Shown here: positions 17,074 to 27,408 of the stretch, piece after piece
Position numbering within the stretch: position 1 is the first letter of the stretch
How the letters are laid out: every line of letters begins with the position of its first letter
Assembly (NCBI GenBank): GCA_963666895.2
Contig: CAXXNS010000016.1
Location: 186,001-250,000 of the forward strand
Direction: 5' to 3'
Source: G963666895 sp963666895
Lineage (GTDB): Bacteria > Desulfobacterota > Desulfovibrionia > Desulfovibrionales > Desulfovibrionaceae
DNA length: 64,000 nucleotides
The notes under the pieces: model-generated
Databases searched by the model: none
Seen by the model: only the letters and a program-made list of their open reading frames with translations
What the model was told of the DNA's origin: nothing
Made by a program: the position numbers and the translations under genes

Positions 17074-17778
17074 ATGCTCACGGTCCAAAAACTCAACGTC
17101 AGCTACGGAGACATCCAGGTCCTGTGGGACGTCTCCTTCGAGGTCAAGGCAAAGGAGTTCGTGGTCCTGGTCGGGGCCAACGGCGCGGGCAAGTCCACCA
17201 TCATGAAGGCGGTGTCCAAGCTGCTGGAGCCCGAGTCCGGGTCCATCCTGTTCGACGGCGCCGAGCTCATGGGCGTGCCCGCGCACAAGGTGCCGGACCT
17301 GGGCCTGGCCCACGTGCCCGAAGGCCGCCAGCTCTTCCCGGAGATGACCATCAAGGACAACCTGGAAATGGGCTCTCTGCCCAAGCACGCCAAGCCCCAC
17401 CGCAAACAGACCTACGAGTGGGTCATGGAGCTCTTCCCCAGGCTCAGGGAGCGCGAGAAGCAGCTGGCCGGGACCCTGTCCGGCGGCGAGCAGCAGATGT
17501 GCGCCATCGCCCGGGGGCTCATGAGCAAGCCCAAGATGATGATCTTCGACGAGCCGTCCCTCGGCCTGTCGCCCGTGCTCACCCAGGAGGTCTTCAACCT
17601 GGTGCGGACCGTGCACAAGGAAGGCATGACCATCCTCATGGTGGAGCAGAACGTGAAGCAGACGCTCGGCATCTGCGACCGGGCCTACGTGCTGGAGAAC
17701 GGCCGCGTGTTCATGGAGGGCTCGGGACTGGAGCTGTTGGAAAACGACAAGGTCAAGGAGGCCTTCCTGGGCATCTAG
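17074..17778 (+). CDS. livF: Branched-chain amino-acid ABC ATPase LivF
   Basis: 234 residues with Walker A GANGAGKSTIMKAV and the LivF-typical HVPEGRQLFPEMTIKDNL. The signature motif is LSGGEQQMCAIARGLM and Walker B is MMIFDEPSLGLSP. The ATG at 17074 has GGAAGGAG 6 bases upstream, overlapping the end of livG. It closes the operon; a strong terminator follows at 17811. Confidence 0.96.
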   Translation: MLTVQKLNVSYGDIQVLWDVSFEVKAKEFVVLVGANGAGKSTIMKAVSKLLEPESGSILFDGAELMGVPAHKVPDLGLAHVPEGRQLFPEMTIKDNLEMGSLPKHAKPHRKQTYEWVMELFPRLREREKQLAGTLSGGEQQMCAIARGLMSKPKMMIFDEPSLGLSPVLTQEVFNLVRTVHKEGMTILMVEQNVKQTLGICDRAYVLENGRVFMEGSGLELLENDKVKEAFLGI

Positions 17779-17810
17779 GACCCCTCGGCTTCGCAATCCG
17801 TAATAAAAAA

Positions 17811-17838
17811 GGCCCGGGAAACCCTCCCGGGCCTTTTT
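17811..17838 (+). terminator. Rho-independent terminator of the liv operon
   Basis: GGCCCGGGA (17811-17819), a five-base loop and TCCCGGGCC (17825-17833) are followed by five Ts. An A-run (TAATAAAAAA) precedes the stem, so it could also stop transcription on the minus strand. Confidence 0.92.
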
Positions 17839-17921
17839 CCGGGCCGCGTCCGGCCGGGCCGCGCATTGACATCCGCCCGGCCAAAGATTACCTGCCACAC
17901 ATACTCGACTTGGAGGGATTC

Positions 17922-18143
17922 ATGAAAGAAAAGGTACAAACCGTGCTGGACAAGATCCGCCCCACCCTGCAGGCCGACGGCGGGGACGTGGAGCTCGTCG
18001 AGGTCACGGACGACGGCATCGTCAAGGTCCGGCTCCAGGGCGCCTGCAAGGGCTGTCCCATGTCCCAGCTGACGCTCAAGAACGGCATCGAGCGCCTGAT
18101 GCTCAAGGAAGTTCCTGAAGTCAAGGCCGTGGAATCCGTTTAG
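17922..18143 (+). CDS. NifU C-terminal-like (Nfu) iron-sulfur scaffold
   Basis: 73 residues, a stand-alone Nfu domain. It opens with VLDKIRPTLQADGGDVELVE and carries the cluster-binding CxxC in GACKGCPMSQLTLKNGIE. Such proteins carry or transfer [4Fe-4S] clusters to apoproteins. The ATG at 17922 follows TGGAGGG. It lies after the liv terminator and 69 bases before gltX, so it has its own upstream region. Short stand-alone forms are common in anaerobic bacteria. Confidence 0.93.
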   Translation: MKEKVQTVLDKIRPTLQADGGDVELVEVTDDGIVKVRLQGACKGCPMSQLTLKNGIERLMLKEVPEVKAVESV

Positions 18144-18212
18144 GCCCGTTCCCAACCCCAACCACGCGTCCCCTGTTCCGGCCCCGGGCCGCCACGGGGG
18201 ACTTTTCACGAT

Positions 18213-19632
18213 ATGAGCACCATCGTCACCCGCTTCGCGCCCAGCCCCACCGGCTACCTGCACATCGGCGGGGCCCGCACGGCCCTGTTCTCCTGGCTTT
18301 TGGCCCGCTCCCAGGGCGGCAAATTCCTCCTGCGCATCGAGGACACGGACCGGGCCCGGTCCACCCAGGAGGCCACGGACGCCATCCTGGAGGCCATGGA
18401 CTGGCTCGGCCTGGACTACGACGGGGACGCCCTGTTCCAGTCCCAGCGCGCCGACCGCCACAACGAGGTCATCGACGAACTCCTGGCCAGGGGCGAGGCC
18501 TATTGGTGCCGGTGCACCCCGGACCAGGGTGAACGCCATGCGCGAGAAGGCCCGGGCCGAAGGGCGCAAGCCCAAGTACGACGGCTCGTGTAGGGACAAG
18601 GGGCTCGGACCCCCCAACGATGGTGAACCGGGTCACGTAGTCCGGCTCAAGACCCCCACCGACGGGACCATCGCGTACAAGGACATGGTCAAGGGGCCCA
18701 TCGCCGTGGACGCGGCCGAGCTGGACGACATGATCCTGCGCCGGGCCGACGGCACCCCGACCTACAACCTGGCCGTGGTGGCGGACGACCACGACATGGG
18801 CGTGACCCACGTGCTGCGCGGCGACGACCACGTGAACAACACCCCGCGCCAGATCACGGTCTACCGCGCCCTGGGCTGGGACGTGCCCGAGTTCGGCCAC
18901 GTGCCCCTGATCCTGGGTCCGGACAAGAAAAAGCTTTCCAAGCGCCACGGCGCGCTCTCGGCCATGGAGTACAAGACCCTGGGCTACCTGCCCGAGGCCA
19001 TGGTCAACTACCTGGCCCGGCTGGGCTGGTCCCACGGCGACCAGGAAGTCTTCTCCCGGGACGAGCTGATCCGACTCTTCACCACGGACAACCTGGGCTC
19101 CTCGCCCTCGGTGTTCGACACCCAGAAGCTGGACTGGCTCAACGCCCAGTACATCCAGCAGGCCGAGCCCGGACAGCTGACAGACGGGTTGTCGGAGATG
19201 ATAGCCCAGGAATTCAAGGATGATCCGGCCGTGAAACAGGACAGTGTCAAACTGTCGGACGTCATCCGCCTGCTCCAGCCCCGGGCCAAGACCCTCAAGG
19301 ACATGGCCCAGCAGGCGCGCATCTTCCTGGTCGGCTCCAAGGACCTGGAATACGACGAAAAAGCCGTGGAAAAATTCCTGACCCCCGAGGCCCGGGAACT
19401 CCTGGCCACGTTTAGGGAGCAGCTGGCCGGTCTGGATTCCTTTGACGAGGAGTCCCTGGACAAACTGGGGCACGGCTTCATCGAGGCCCAGGGCATCAAG
19501 TTCAAGGCCATCGCCCAGCCCATCCGGGTGTCCATCACCGGGGTCACGGCCAGCCCCGGGCTGTTCGAGACCATGGCCGTGCTGGGCAGGGACGAGACCC
19601 TGGCCCGCATGGACCGCGCCCTGAGCCTCTAA
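18213..19632 (+). pseudogene. gltX: Glutamyl-tRNA synthetase, interrupted by a one-base frameshift
   Basis: The class I motifs are intact: TGYLHIGGARTAL at the N-terminus and KKLSKRHGAL (KMSKS-type). The anticodon-binding C-terminal part runs to DRALSL. Frame 1 covers 18213-18593 and breaks off in a nonsense tail; the correct frame resumes near 18530. Removing one G from the GGG at 18527-18529 would restore CTPDQ-VNAMREK and give about 472 residues, the normal length. GltX is normally essential. A sequencing or assembly indel in a G-run is therefore the likeliest cause; a true pseudogene would need a second copy elsewhere. Confidence 0.9.
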
Positions 19633-20105
19633 GCCTCCAGAACCAGGCGCACCCCAAGCCGGATGAACTCTTGGCATTTGGCCCCGGCCTTGGTGTCGGC
19701 AAAGGCCTTGCGGCCCTGGTCCGTGGTCAGGTCGCAGCCGCACAGGGTGGTGCAGTCCCGGGACCCGAACCGCTCCTCGAATCCTTGCGCCACGGCCCGC
19801 GCCTTGGCGTAGCAGCGCTCCAGCTCGGCGTAGGACTCGGCCGTGGCCGTTGGGTCGCGTCGTCCGGCCAGGATGTTCACGGCCAGCACCGCGCCCATGA
19901 GCGCACCGCAGGGACCGCCCGTGCGGGACAGGCCCGAGCAGAAGCCCGTGGCCAGGGAGGGAGCCAAGTTGGAATCCAGGCCGGGAATCGGGCCTTCAGC
20001 CTCGACCGCAACCTTCACCACGGCCTCGGCGCACAAGCACTCCTTGCGCTCGAACAGGTCCGCCGCCCTATCCGCGGCCGCCTCGATAGCATTCTTGTCC
20101 ATCAT
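19629..20105 (-). CDS. C_GCAxxG_C_C family putative redox protein
   Basis: 158 residues with conserved Cys in KECLCAEAV, TGFCSGLSRTGGPCGALMG, ERCYAKA, DCTTLCGCD and AKCQEF. This is the pattern of the C_GCAxxG_C_C family, thought to bind a metal or carry redox-active Cys. No signal peptide is seen. Two ATGs stand in tandem at the start with a weak ribosome binding site. It converges on gltX with a 4-base overlap. The function is not established. Confidence 0.82.
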   Translation of the reverse strand: MMDKNAIEAAADRAADLFERKECLCAEAVVKVAVEAEGPIPGLDSNLAPSLATGFCSGLSRTGGPCGALMGAVLAVNILAGRRDPTATAESYAELERCYAKARAVAQGFEERFGSRDCTTLCGCDLTTDQGRKAFADTKAGAKCQEFIRLGVRLVLEA

Positions 20106-20170
20106 GGCCGGACGCTAGACAAGCGCGCGTCCCGGGTCAAGCGGGCCGGGCCTCCTTCTGTGGAGTCCTC

Positions 20171-20199
20171 TTGACTCCCCCGGCTCATCCCTCTACCTA
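20171..20199 (+). promoter_or_regulatory. Weak candidate promoter of the malic enzyme gene
   Basis: TTGACT (20171-20176) has five of six -35 consensus bases. Seventeen bases later comes TACCTA, a poor -10. It lies 38 bases before the start at 20237. Confidence 0.3.
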
Positions 20200-20236
20200 A
20201 AGGGCCTCGACACCAACCCCCCAAGGAGAAAGCCTT

Positions 20237-21556
<1,320 letters not shown>

Positions 21557-21580
21557 CCACCCCCTCCCGCCAAACACCAA

Positions 21581-21615
21581 AAGCCCTGGTTCTCGAAAGA
21601 ACCGGGGCTTTTATT
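21581..21615 (+). terminator. Rho-independent terminator of the malic enzyme gene
   Basis: AAGCCCTGGTTCT pairs with AGAACCGGGGCTT around a CGAA loop, with one G-T wobble, followed by TTATTTT. Confidence 0.9.
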
Positions 21616-21678
21616 TTCGCCGGAGGCAGTTCCAAGCATTTATTGGACGAAACCGGCGCGCCCGGCTATATCCCGGAC

Positions 21679-21867
21679 ATGGACGACCGCGCGTTCCGCA
21701 AGGCCCTGCAGCGGGCCGCCAGAGAGCAGGGCCTGGACCCCACAGAGGTCCTGGCCGGATGGGACGTGGAAAAGGGGCTGCCCCAAGAGCTGGGCGAGCT
21801 TCTGGCCCGCGTTCTCCGGGAAATGGCCGACCCGAACCAGGACCAGAACCCGGACCAGAAAGGCTAG
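21679..21867 (+). CDS. Small acidic hypothetical protein
   Basis: 62 residues, MDDRAFRKALQRAAREQ onward, helical, ending in an Asn/Asp/Gln/Pro-rich tail made by a short repeat of GACCAGAACC. Codon positions fit the G+C-rich genes around it. It lies downstream of a terminator and converges on the CBS-GGDEF gene with a 4-base overlap. The ribosome binding site is weak; an upstream in-frame TTG is possible. No family is recognised. Confidence 0.5.
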   Translation: MDDRAFRKALQRAAREQGLDPTEVLAGWDVEKGLPQELGELLARVLREMADPNQDQNPDQKG

Positions 21868-23645
21868 TCGCCGCCGAACCTCCGACACTGGGGGTCGGCC
21901 TCGGCCCAGATGCAGAGGTTGGACCCGCCCATGCTGTGCCCTTCCTGCTTGGCCCGGTACATGGCCTGGTCGGCCAATTCCACCAGCTTGTCGGGCTTGG
22001 ACCCGTGCTCCGGATAAAAGGACACGCCCATGGACAGGGTGATGTTCCACTCCTTGCCCTTGATCTCCAGGGGCTCCTCCATGGACTGGGCCATCTTGGC
22101 CACGGCGGCCAGCACATTCTCGTTGTCGCTCATGGCCGGCAGGACCATCATGAACTCGTCCCCGCCCACCCGGGCCACGGTGTCGGACTTGCGCAGGGCC
22201 TGGGAAAGCCGTCCGGCCACGGCCTCCAGCAGCAGGTCGCCGCCGTAGTGGCCCATGGTGTCGTTGACCTCCTTGAACCGGTCCAGGTCCAGGACCAGCA
22301 CGGCCAGCCGGGTCTTGTTGCGCTCGGCGTGGGCCAACTCCAGCCGGAGCCGCTCGTTGAACGAGACGCGGTTGGGCAGGCCGGTCAGGATGTCGTGGTA
22401 GGCCATGAAGCGGATGTTCTCCTCGGCCCGCCTGCGCTCGGTGATGTCGTGGACCATGAACACGTAGCCCTCGACCCCGCCCTCTTCGTGCAGGATGGAG
22501 GACACCCGGGCCTGGAACCAGCGCTCCTCGCCGTCCACCTGGCGCGGGAAGCAGAAGGTGTGGGAACCATCGGCGCGGACCTTTTCCATGACCGCCTCGA
22601 AGCGCTCGGCCTGGACCCCCTCCTCCAGCAGGTGGATGTCCTGCACCTTGCGGCCCAGGGTTTCGCCGCTGCGGTAGCCCAGGACCGACTCGGTGCAGTC
22701 GTTGTAAAAGACCACGTGGTACTGGTCGTCCGTGGCCACGATGGCCATGTCGATGGAGTTGTTCAGGATGGTGTCCAGGTACAGGGAGAGCTTGTCCAGC
22801 CGCATGGAGGTGGCCCGGATGTGGACGTCCTTTTCCTCGATGATCTCCTTGAGGATGCGGATGTAGTTGGACTCCAGGGAGCGGATGATGTTGGACTGGG
22901 TGACCAGCCCGGCCATGCGGCCGTCGTGGTCCACCACCACCACGCGGCGCACGCCCTTTTCGCGCATGAGCGAGGGCACGTGGTGCACGGGCACGCCCAG
23001 GGGCACGGTGATGACCGGGCTGCTCATGACGCTGGTCATCTTGATCCGGCCCAGGTCCGCGCCGTCGCGATTCTTGAGCGCCAGGCGGACCACGTCGCGC
23101 TCGGTAATCATGCCCTGTGGCCGGGCCGCCTGGGAGTAGATCATGCAGGAGATGCTCTTCTCGGCCATCAGCGGCAGGATCTCCGACAGGGGCAGGTCCC
23201 GCTCCAGGGAATGCACCAGCTTGGACATGAGGTCGTCCACGGGCTGGAACTCGATGAACAGGTCCGAGCCGATGCTGTGCACCAGGTTGGACAGGGTCAG
23301 GATGCCCACGGCCAGGCCGTCGTCGTCCACCACCACCAGATGCCGGATGGACTTCCCCACCAGGGTGTGCAGGGCCTCGTACGCAAAGGCGTTCCCATGG
23401 ACCGTGGCCACGGGCGCGCTCATGACCTGGTCCACGGGCTTGTCGCCCAGGCCGCCGCCGTTGCCCACCATGTGCCGGAGCAGGCCCCGTTCGGTGACGA
23501 TGCCCACGGCCTTGCCCTGGTCCAGGACCGGCACGCAACTGATCCGCTTGTCGCGCATGATTTCAAGGGCCTCGGACAGCAAGGCCCGCGGGTCCACGCC
23601 CACGACTTCCCTGCTCACCACGTCGCCCACGCGCTGCTTGAGCAT
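21864..23645 (-). CDS. Cytoplasmic diguanylate cyclase with four CBS domains and PAS
   Basis: 593 residues. Two CBS pairs fill residues 1-270 (for example CVPVLDQGKAVGIVTERGLL, RHLVVVDDDGLAVGILTLSN and RRVVVVDHDGRMAGLVTQSN). A PAS domain follows (about 300-420), then a GGDEF domain with intact ARVGGDEFMM near residue 492. No membrane segment or EAL domain is present. CBS pairs usually bind adenine nucleotides, so cyclase output may follow cellular energy state, which is inference. The start at 23645 is chosen for AGGGGT six bases upstream; a longer in-frame version has no site. Confidence 0.93.
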   Translation of the reverse strand: MLKQRVGDVVSREVVGVDPRALLSEALEIMRDKRISCVPVLDQGKAVGIVTERGLLRHMVGNGGGLGDKPVDQVMSAPVATVHGNAFAYEALHTLVGKSIRHLVVVDDDGLAVGILTLSNLVHSIGSDLFIEFQPVDDLMSKLVHSLERDLPLSEILPLMAEKSISCMIYSQAARPQGMITERDVVRLALKNRDGADLGRIKMTSVMSSPVITVPLGVPVHHVPSLMREKGVRRVVVVDHDGRMAGLVTQSNIIRSLESNYIRILKEIIEEKDVHIRATSMRLDKLSLYLDTILNNSIDMAIVATDDQYHVVFYNDCTESVLGYRSGETLGRKVQDIHLLEEGVQAERFEAVMEKVRADGSHTFCFPRQVDGEERWFQARVSSILHEEGGVEGYVFMVHDITERRRAEENIRFMAYHDILTGLPNRVSFNERLRLELAHAERNKTRLAVLVLDLDRFKEVNDTMGHYGGDLLLEAVAGRLSQALRKSDTVARVGGDEFMMVLPAMSDNENVLAAVAKMAQSMEEPLEIKGKEWNITLSMGVSFYPEHGSKPDKLVELADQAMYRAKQEGHSMGGSNLCIWAEADPQCRRFGGD

Positions 23646-23714
23646 AATTGTACCCCTCACCCGGGCGCACCACGCCCGCTGCCTCCGGTGTCCGCCCTCC
23701 CCGGCTACCAAAGG

Positions 23715-24485
23715 CTAGATGTCGAGTTCAAGCCCAATGGGGCAGTGGTCGGAACCCATGACCCCGGACTCGATCCAGGCTGAAGCGACCCTTTTCTTCA
23801 GCTCCTCGGACACGAAAAAATAGTCGATCCGCCACCCGGCGTTGTTGGCCCGGGCGTTGAACCGGTAGGACCACCAGGAATAATGGCCCGGCCCTTGCTC
23901 GAACAGACGGAAGGTGTCCACGTAGCCGTGCTCCGTGAACTTGTCGATCCAGGCCCGCTCGATGGGCAAAAACCCGGACCGCTCCTCGTTGGCCTTGGGA
24001 TTCTTGAGGTCGATTTCCCTGTGCGCGGTGTTGAAGTCCCCGCCGACCACGATGGGCTTGGTCTTGCGCAATTGCTGGGCGTACTCCAGGAACACGTCGT
24101 AGAACCCGAGCTTGAAGTCGAGCCGCTCGTCGCTCATCTGGCCGTTGGGGAAGTAGATGTTGAACAGGTAGAAGTGGGGATATTCCAGGAGTTGGACCCG
24201 GCCTTCGCCCTGGTAGCGGTCGTCTGGCAGGGACTCGGAATAGGCCAGGGGAGGAACGCGGCAGAACGCGGCCGTGCCGGAGTAGCCCTTTTTTTTCTTG
24301 GACCAGTTCCAGTAGTGGGCCGCGAACCCGTCCGGGGTGCGCAGAGCCTCCTCGATCTGCTCGGGGTGGGCCTTGGTCTCCTGCAGCATGACCACGTCCG
24401 CGTCCGTGGCCGCCAGCCAGCGGGCGTAGTCCTCTTTTTTGCTTACGGCCCTATAGCCGTTGACGTTCCAGGATACGATCTTCAT
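23715..24485 (-). CDS. xth: Exodeoxyribonuclease III
   Basis: 256 residues of the exonuclease/endonuclease/phosphatase fold: MKIVSWNVNGYRA, VVMLQETKAHPEQ (metal Glu), GGDFNTAHREIDL, WRIDYFFVS and a final GSDHCPIGLEL with catalytic Asp-His. It acts as an AP endonuclease and 3'-5' exonuclease in base-excision repair. It is a single-gene unit on the minus strand, 69 bases upstream of the CBS-GGDEF gene. Confidence 0.96.
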   Translation of the reverse strand: MKIVSWNVNGYRAVSKKEDYARWLAATDADVVMLQETKAHPEQIEEALRTPDGFAAHYWNWSKKKKGYSGTAAFCRVPPLAYSESLPDDRYQGEGRVQLLEYPHFYLFNIYFPNGQMSDERLDFKLGFYDVFLEYAQQLRKTKPIVVGGDFNTAHREIDLKNPKANEERSGFLPIERAWIDKFTEHGYVDTFRLFEQGPGHYSWWSYRFNARANNAGWRIDYFFVSEELKKRVASAWIESGVMGSDHCPIGLELDI

Positions 24486-24586
24486 GGCCCAATGAGGTAT
24501 CAGGCTTGGACCCCTGGCTCAAGAGCCGATCCGGCCGTTCACCGGGCTCATTCATCCGCTCGGGGAATAATCAAACAACAAAAAAG

Positions 24587-24710
24587 CAGGCCGCTCAAAA
24601 AGCGCGAGGGCTGGACGCAAGCGGCGCGCCGACCCGCAAAGGACTCTGTCGTCCATGAGGGGCGGCGCGCCGCAAAGCAACGACGCCATCGCGAAATTTT
24701 CAGCGGGCTG
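24587..24710. repeat. Palindromic intergenic repeat, copy 2
   Basis: A 124-base element with ends CAGGCCGCTCAAAAAGCGCG and TTTTCAGCGGGCTG. Its inner arm GCGGCGCGCC is repeated inverted at 24664-24673, around a central GGACTCTGTCGTCC. It matches the copy at 4451-4573 at both ends (CAGGCCGYTCAAAAA..CGCGAGG; GCAACG..CATCGCG..TTTCA), while the centre differs. It ends exactly at the stop codon of the 27-residue peptide gene. Confidence 0.72.
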
Positions 24711-24794
24711 CTAATCGTTGATGGTGCTCACCTTGAGCATGCCCAGGACAGCGATGACCATGGCCAGGCCGACGAAGAACCAGAAGAAATCCAT
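24711..24794 (-). CDS. 27-residue single-pass membrane peptide, possible CydX-like subunit
   Basis: A short hydrophobic peptide beginning MDFFWFFVGLAMVIAVLG and ending in a polar tail. It has an excellent ribosome binding site, GGGAGGAG, 5 bases before ATG 24794. It lies just downstream of cydB on the same strand, the usual place for the small bd-oxidase subunit CydX. However, a strong terminator (24882-24903) stands between them. It does not match the E. coli CydX sequence beyond size and topology, so a bd-oxidase role is inference. Confidence 0.6.
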   Translation of the reverse strand: MDFFWFFVGLAMVIAVLGMLKVSTIND

Positions 24795-24873
24795 ATCCAC
24801 TCCTCCCTTGCATGTGTGGTCGGGGCCCATGAGGGGCGCCTGGTTTTCACGTAGCAGAAAACCGCGCGGATGC

Positions 24874-24903
24874 AAAGAAAAGGGCCCGCCCGAAGGCGGG
24901 CCC
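24874..24903 (-). terminator. Rho-independent terminator after cydB
   Basis: On the minus strand GGGCCCGCC, a TTCG tetraloop and GGCGGGCCC are followed by TTTTCTTT. It lies 26 bases after the cydB stop. Confidence 0.9.
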
Positions 24904-24928
24904 TGCCACAAGGGACACGAGGGATGCG

Positions 24929-25981
24929 TCAATATTCCAGGTCCTCCTCGGACACGGGCTTGGAGAAGGTCTTGTACGCCCAGGCCTGGTACAGGATGAC
25001 GATGGGCACGAAGACCAGGGCCACCCCGAGCATGATCTTGAGCGTCAGCTCGGACGAAGCCGAGTTATGGATGGTCAGGCTGAACTGCGGCCCGGTGCCC
25101 TCCCCGGCCGTGCGGCCCGGGATCAGGGCCGGGTACAGGCCCACGATGGTGAACATGGTGGTGGTCACCAGGGTCAGGCCGAAGCTGCCCCAGGCCAGCC
25201 ACCACTTCTTCCCGGCCATGAACAGCCGGGTCAGCAGCAGGCAGACCACGGGCAGGAGCAGCACCAGGAACAGGACCGGGCTGGCCAGGTAGTTGTCGAA
25301 CAGCTTGGTCTCGAACCAGGAGTAGAGCAGGAACAGAAGCACGGCCGCCAGGACCAGGGTCCACAGGGGCTCGGCCAGCTTCTGGGCCCGCGTCTTGAGG
25401 TCGCCCGTGGCCTTGATGGACAGCCACAGGGAGCCGTGCAGCAGGAAGAGCAGCACGAAGAGCACGCCCCCGGCCAGGCCGTAGGGGTTCAGGAGGTTCA
25501 GGATGCCGCCCGGGTTCACGTATTCGGCGTTGAAGGCCAGGCCCCGGAAGATGTTGGCGAAGGCCACGCCCAAGAGCAGCGCGGGCACGGCGCTGCCCAC
25601 GAACACGCCCGCGGACCAGAGCTTTCGCCAGCCGTCGGTCTCGCCCTTGTTCCTGAACTCCAGGGACACACCGCGGATGATGAGCCCGAACAGGAGCAGC
25701 AGCAGCGGGGTGTACAGCCAGCTGAACATCACCGCGTAGGTAAAGGGGAAGGCCGCGAAGGTCACGCCGCCGGCGGAGATGAGCCAAACCTCGTTGCCGT
25801 CCCAGAACGGACCCATGCTGTTGAGCATGATCCGCTTGTCGGTTTCGGTTTTGCCCAGGAAGGGCAGCAGGGTTCCGATCCCCAGGTCGAAGCCGTCCAG
25901 GGCGAAGTAGACCGCCCAAAGCACGCCCCAGAGGAGAAACCAGACCGTGGCCAGCGTCAGATGCGTTCCAGCGAGTTCCAT
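24929..25981 (-). CDS. cydB: Cytochrome bd quinol oxidase subunit II
   Basis: 350 residues, multi-spanning. Hallmarks are LWGVLWAVYFALDGFDLGIG at the N-terminus, GPFWDGNEVWLISAGG and a C-terminal YQAWAYKTFSKPV. Subunit II supports the heme-bearing CydA in the inner membrane. Together they reduce O2 to water with quinol, which in a sulfate reducer serves oxygen defence. It starts 12 bases after the cydA stop in a two-gene operon. Confidence 0.97.
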   Translation of the reverse strand: MELAGTHLTLATVWFLLWGVLWAVYFALDGFDLGIGTLLPFLGKTETDKRIMLNSMGPFWDGNEVWLISAGGVTFAAFPFTYAVMFSWLYTPLLLLLFGLIIRGVSLEFRNKGETDGWRKLWSAGVFVGSAVPALLLGVAFANIFRGLAFNAEYVNPGGILNLLNPYGLAGGVLFVLLFLLHGSLWLSIKATGDLKTRAQKLAEPLWTLVLAAVLLFLLYSWFETKLFDNYLASPVLFLVLLLPVVCLLLTRLFMAGKKWWLAWGSFGLTLVTTTMFTIVGLYPALIPGRTAGEGTGPQFSLTIHNSASSELTLKIMLGVALVFVPIVILYQAWAYKTFSKPVSEEDLEY

Positions 25982-25993
25982 GGTCGTCCCTCC

Positions 25994-27310
25994 TTAGTTG
26001 GTCACGGGTCCGCGCCGGGCGGTGCGGGCCATGAGGTAGATGCCCACGAAACCGAGCAGCGTGTAGATGAGCACAAAGGCGAACAGCGACACGCTGACCT
26101 GGCTCGACGCCACCGGAGAGACCGAGTCCGACGTCCGGAGCATGTTGTACACGATCCACGGCTGCCGACCCACCTCGGCCACGATCCACCCGGCCTGCAG
26201 GGCCAGGTAGGGTATGGGGATCATGAGCGGCAACAGGCTCAGGAACCACTGGTAATCCTGGATGTTCTTGCGCTTGAGCCAGGCGAATCCGGCCACCACG
26301 ATCATCAGGGTGCCGAACAGGACCATGAGCCGGAAGCTCCAGAAGGTCAGGGCCACGGGCGGCCGCTCGTCCTCGGGGATGTCGTTGAGTCCGGTGACCA
26401 CCGCATTGGGATCGTTGTAGGCCAGGATGGACAGCAGGCTGGGGATCTTGATGGCCTCAAGGGCGTTCTCGCCGTCCGAGCCCGGGATCTGCAGCAGGTA
26501 CATGGGCGCGTTGGCCTGGGTCTCCCACTGGGCCTCCATGGCCGCCAGCTTGGCGGGCTGGACCTTGGCCACCTCGTTGCCGTGGAAATGGCCCTGTCCG
26601 GCCACTATCAGGGAAAAGACCAGGGCGGTCCAGACGCCGATGGCGAAGCTCTTCTTGAAGAAGTCCTCCTGGTTCTTGCGAATCAGATGGATGGCGGACA
26701 CGCCGATGACGAAGAACCCGGCCAGGGCCAGGGCGCCGGACACCGTGTGCAGAAACTGCTGCCAGCCAAAGGGGTTGGTGACAACGGCCATGAAGTCGGT
26801 CAGCACCAGCTTCTCGCCGCCGCCCTCCAGGGCCACCTTTTCGAAGCCCACCGGGTTCTGCATGAACCCGTTGGCCAGGAGAATCCACACGGCCGACAGG
26901 TTGGAGGCGATGGCCACCAGCCAGGCCGCCACCATGTGCATCTTGGGCGACAGCTTCTTCCAGCCGAAGGCCCAGACGCCCACGAAGGTGGACTCCAGGA
27001 AAAAGGCGGCCGTGGCCTCGATGGCCAGCAACGAGCCGAAGATGTCGCCCACGTAGGCGGAATACCGGGACCAGTTGGTTCCGAACTGGAACTCCAGGGT
27101 GATGCCGGTGACCACGCCCAGGGCGAAGTTGATGAGAAAGATCTTGCCCCAGAATTTGGCCATCCTCTGGTACACCTCATCCCCGGTCTTGACGAACTTG
27201 GTCTCCATGACGGCGATGAGCACGGAGAGTCCGAGCGTCAGCGGGACGAAGATGAAGTGGAACATGGTGGCCGCTGCGAACTGCAGCCGAGACAGCAACA
27301 AAACGTCCAT
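25994..27310 (-). CDS. cydA: Cytochrome bd quinol oxidase subunit I
   Basis: 438 residues, with the heme-ligand regions ATMFHFIFVPLTLGLSVLI (His near residue 18), NPFGWQQFLHTVSGA and ALQAGWIVAEVGRQPW. The quinol loop is short, as in the CydA group outside enterobacteria. The subunit carries hemes b558, b595 and d. GGAGGGGAG directly precedes ATG 27310. No clear promoter was identified in the 98-base upstream gap. Confidence 0.97.
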   Translation of the reverse strand: MDVLLLSRLQFAAATMFHFIFVPLTLGLSVLIAVMETKFVKTGDEVYQRMAKFWGKIFLINFALGVVTGITLEFQFGTNWSRYSAYVGDIFGSLLAIEATAAFFLESTFVGVWAFGWKKLSPKMHMVAAWLVAIASNLSAVWILLANGFMQNPVGFEKVALEGGGEKLVLTDFMAVVTNPFGWQQFLHTVSGALALAGFFVIGVSAIHLIRKNQEDFFKKSFAIGVWTALVFSLIVAGQGHFHGNEVAKVQPAKLAAMEAQWETQANAPMYLLQIPGSDGENALEAIKIPSLLSILAYNDPNAVVTGLNDIPEDERPPVALTFWSFRLMVLFGTLMIVVAGFAWLKRKNIQDYQWFLSLLPLMIPIPYLALQAGWIVAEVGRQPWIVYNMLRTSDSVSPVASSQVSVSLFAFVLIYTLLGFVGIYLMARTARRGPVTN

Positions 27311-27408
27311 CTCCCCTCCTTGTTTGGCGGTTCAGGGTACGGGTGTTCGGGTCAGCGTTGAGCCGACCTTACCACCCTCAGGACAAAAATCAATAAAAAT
27401 TACTATTC

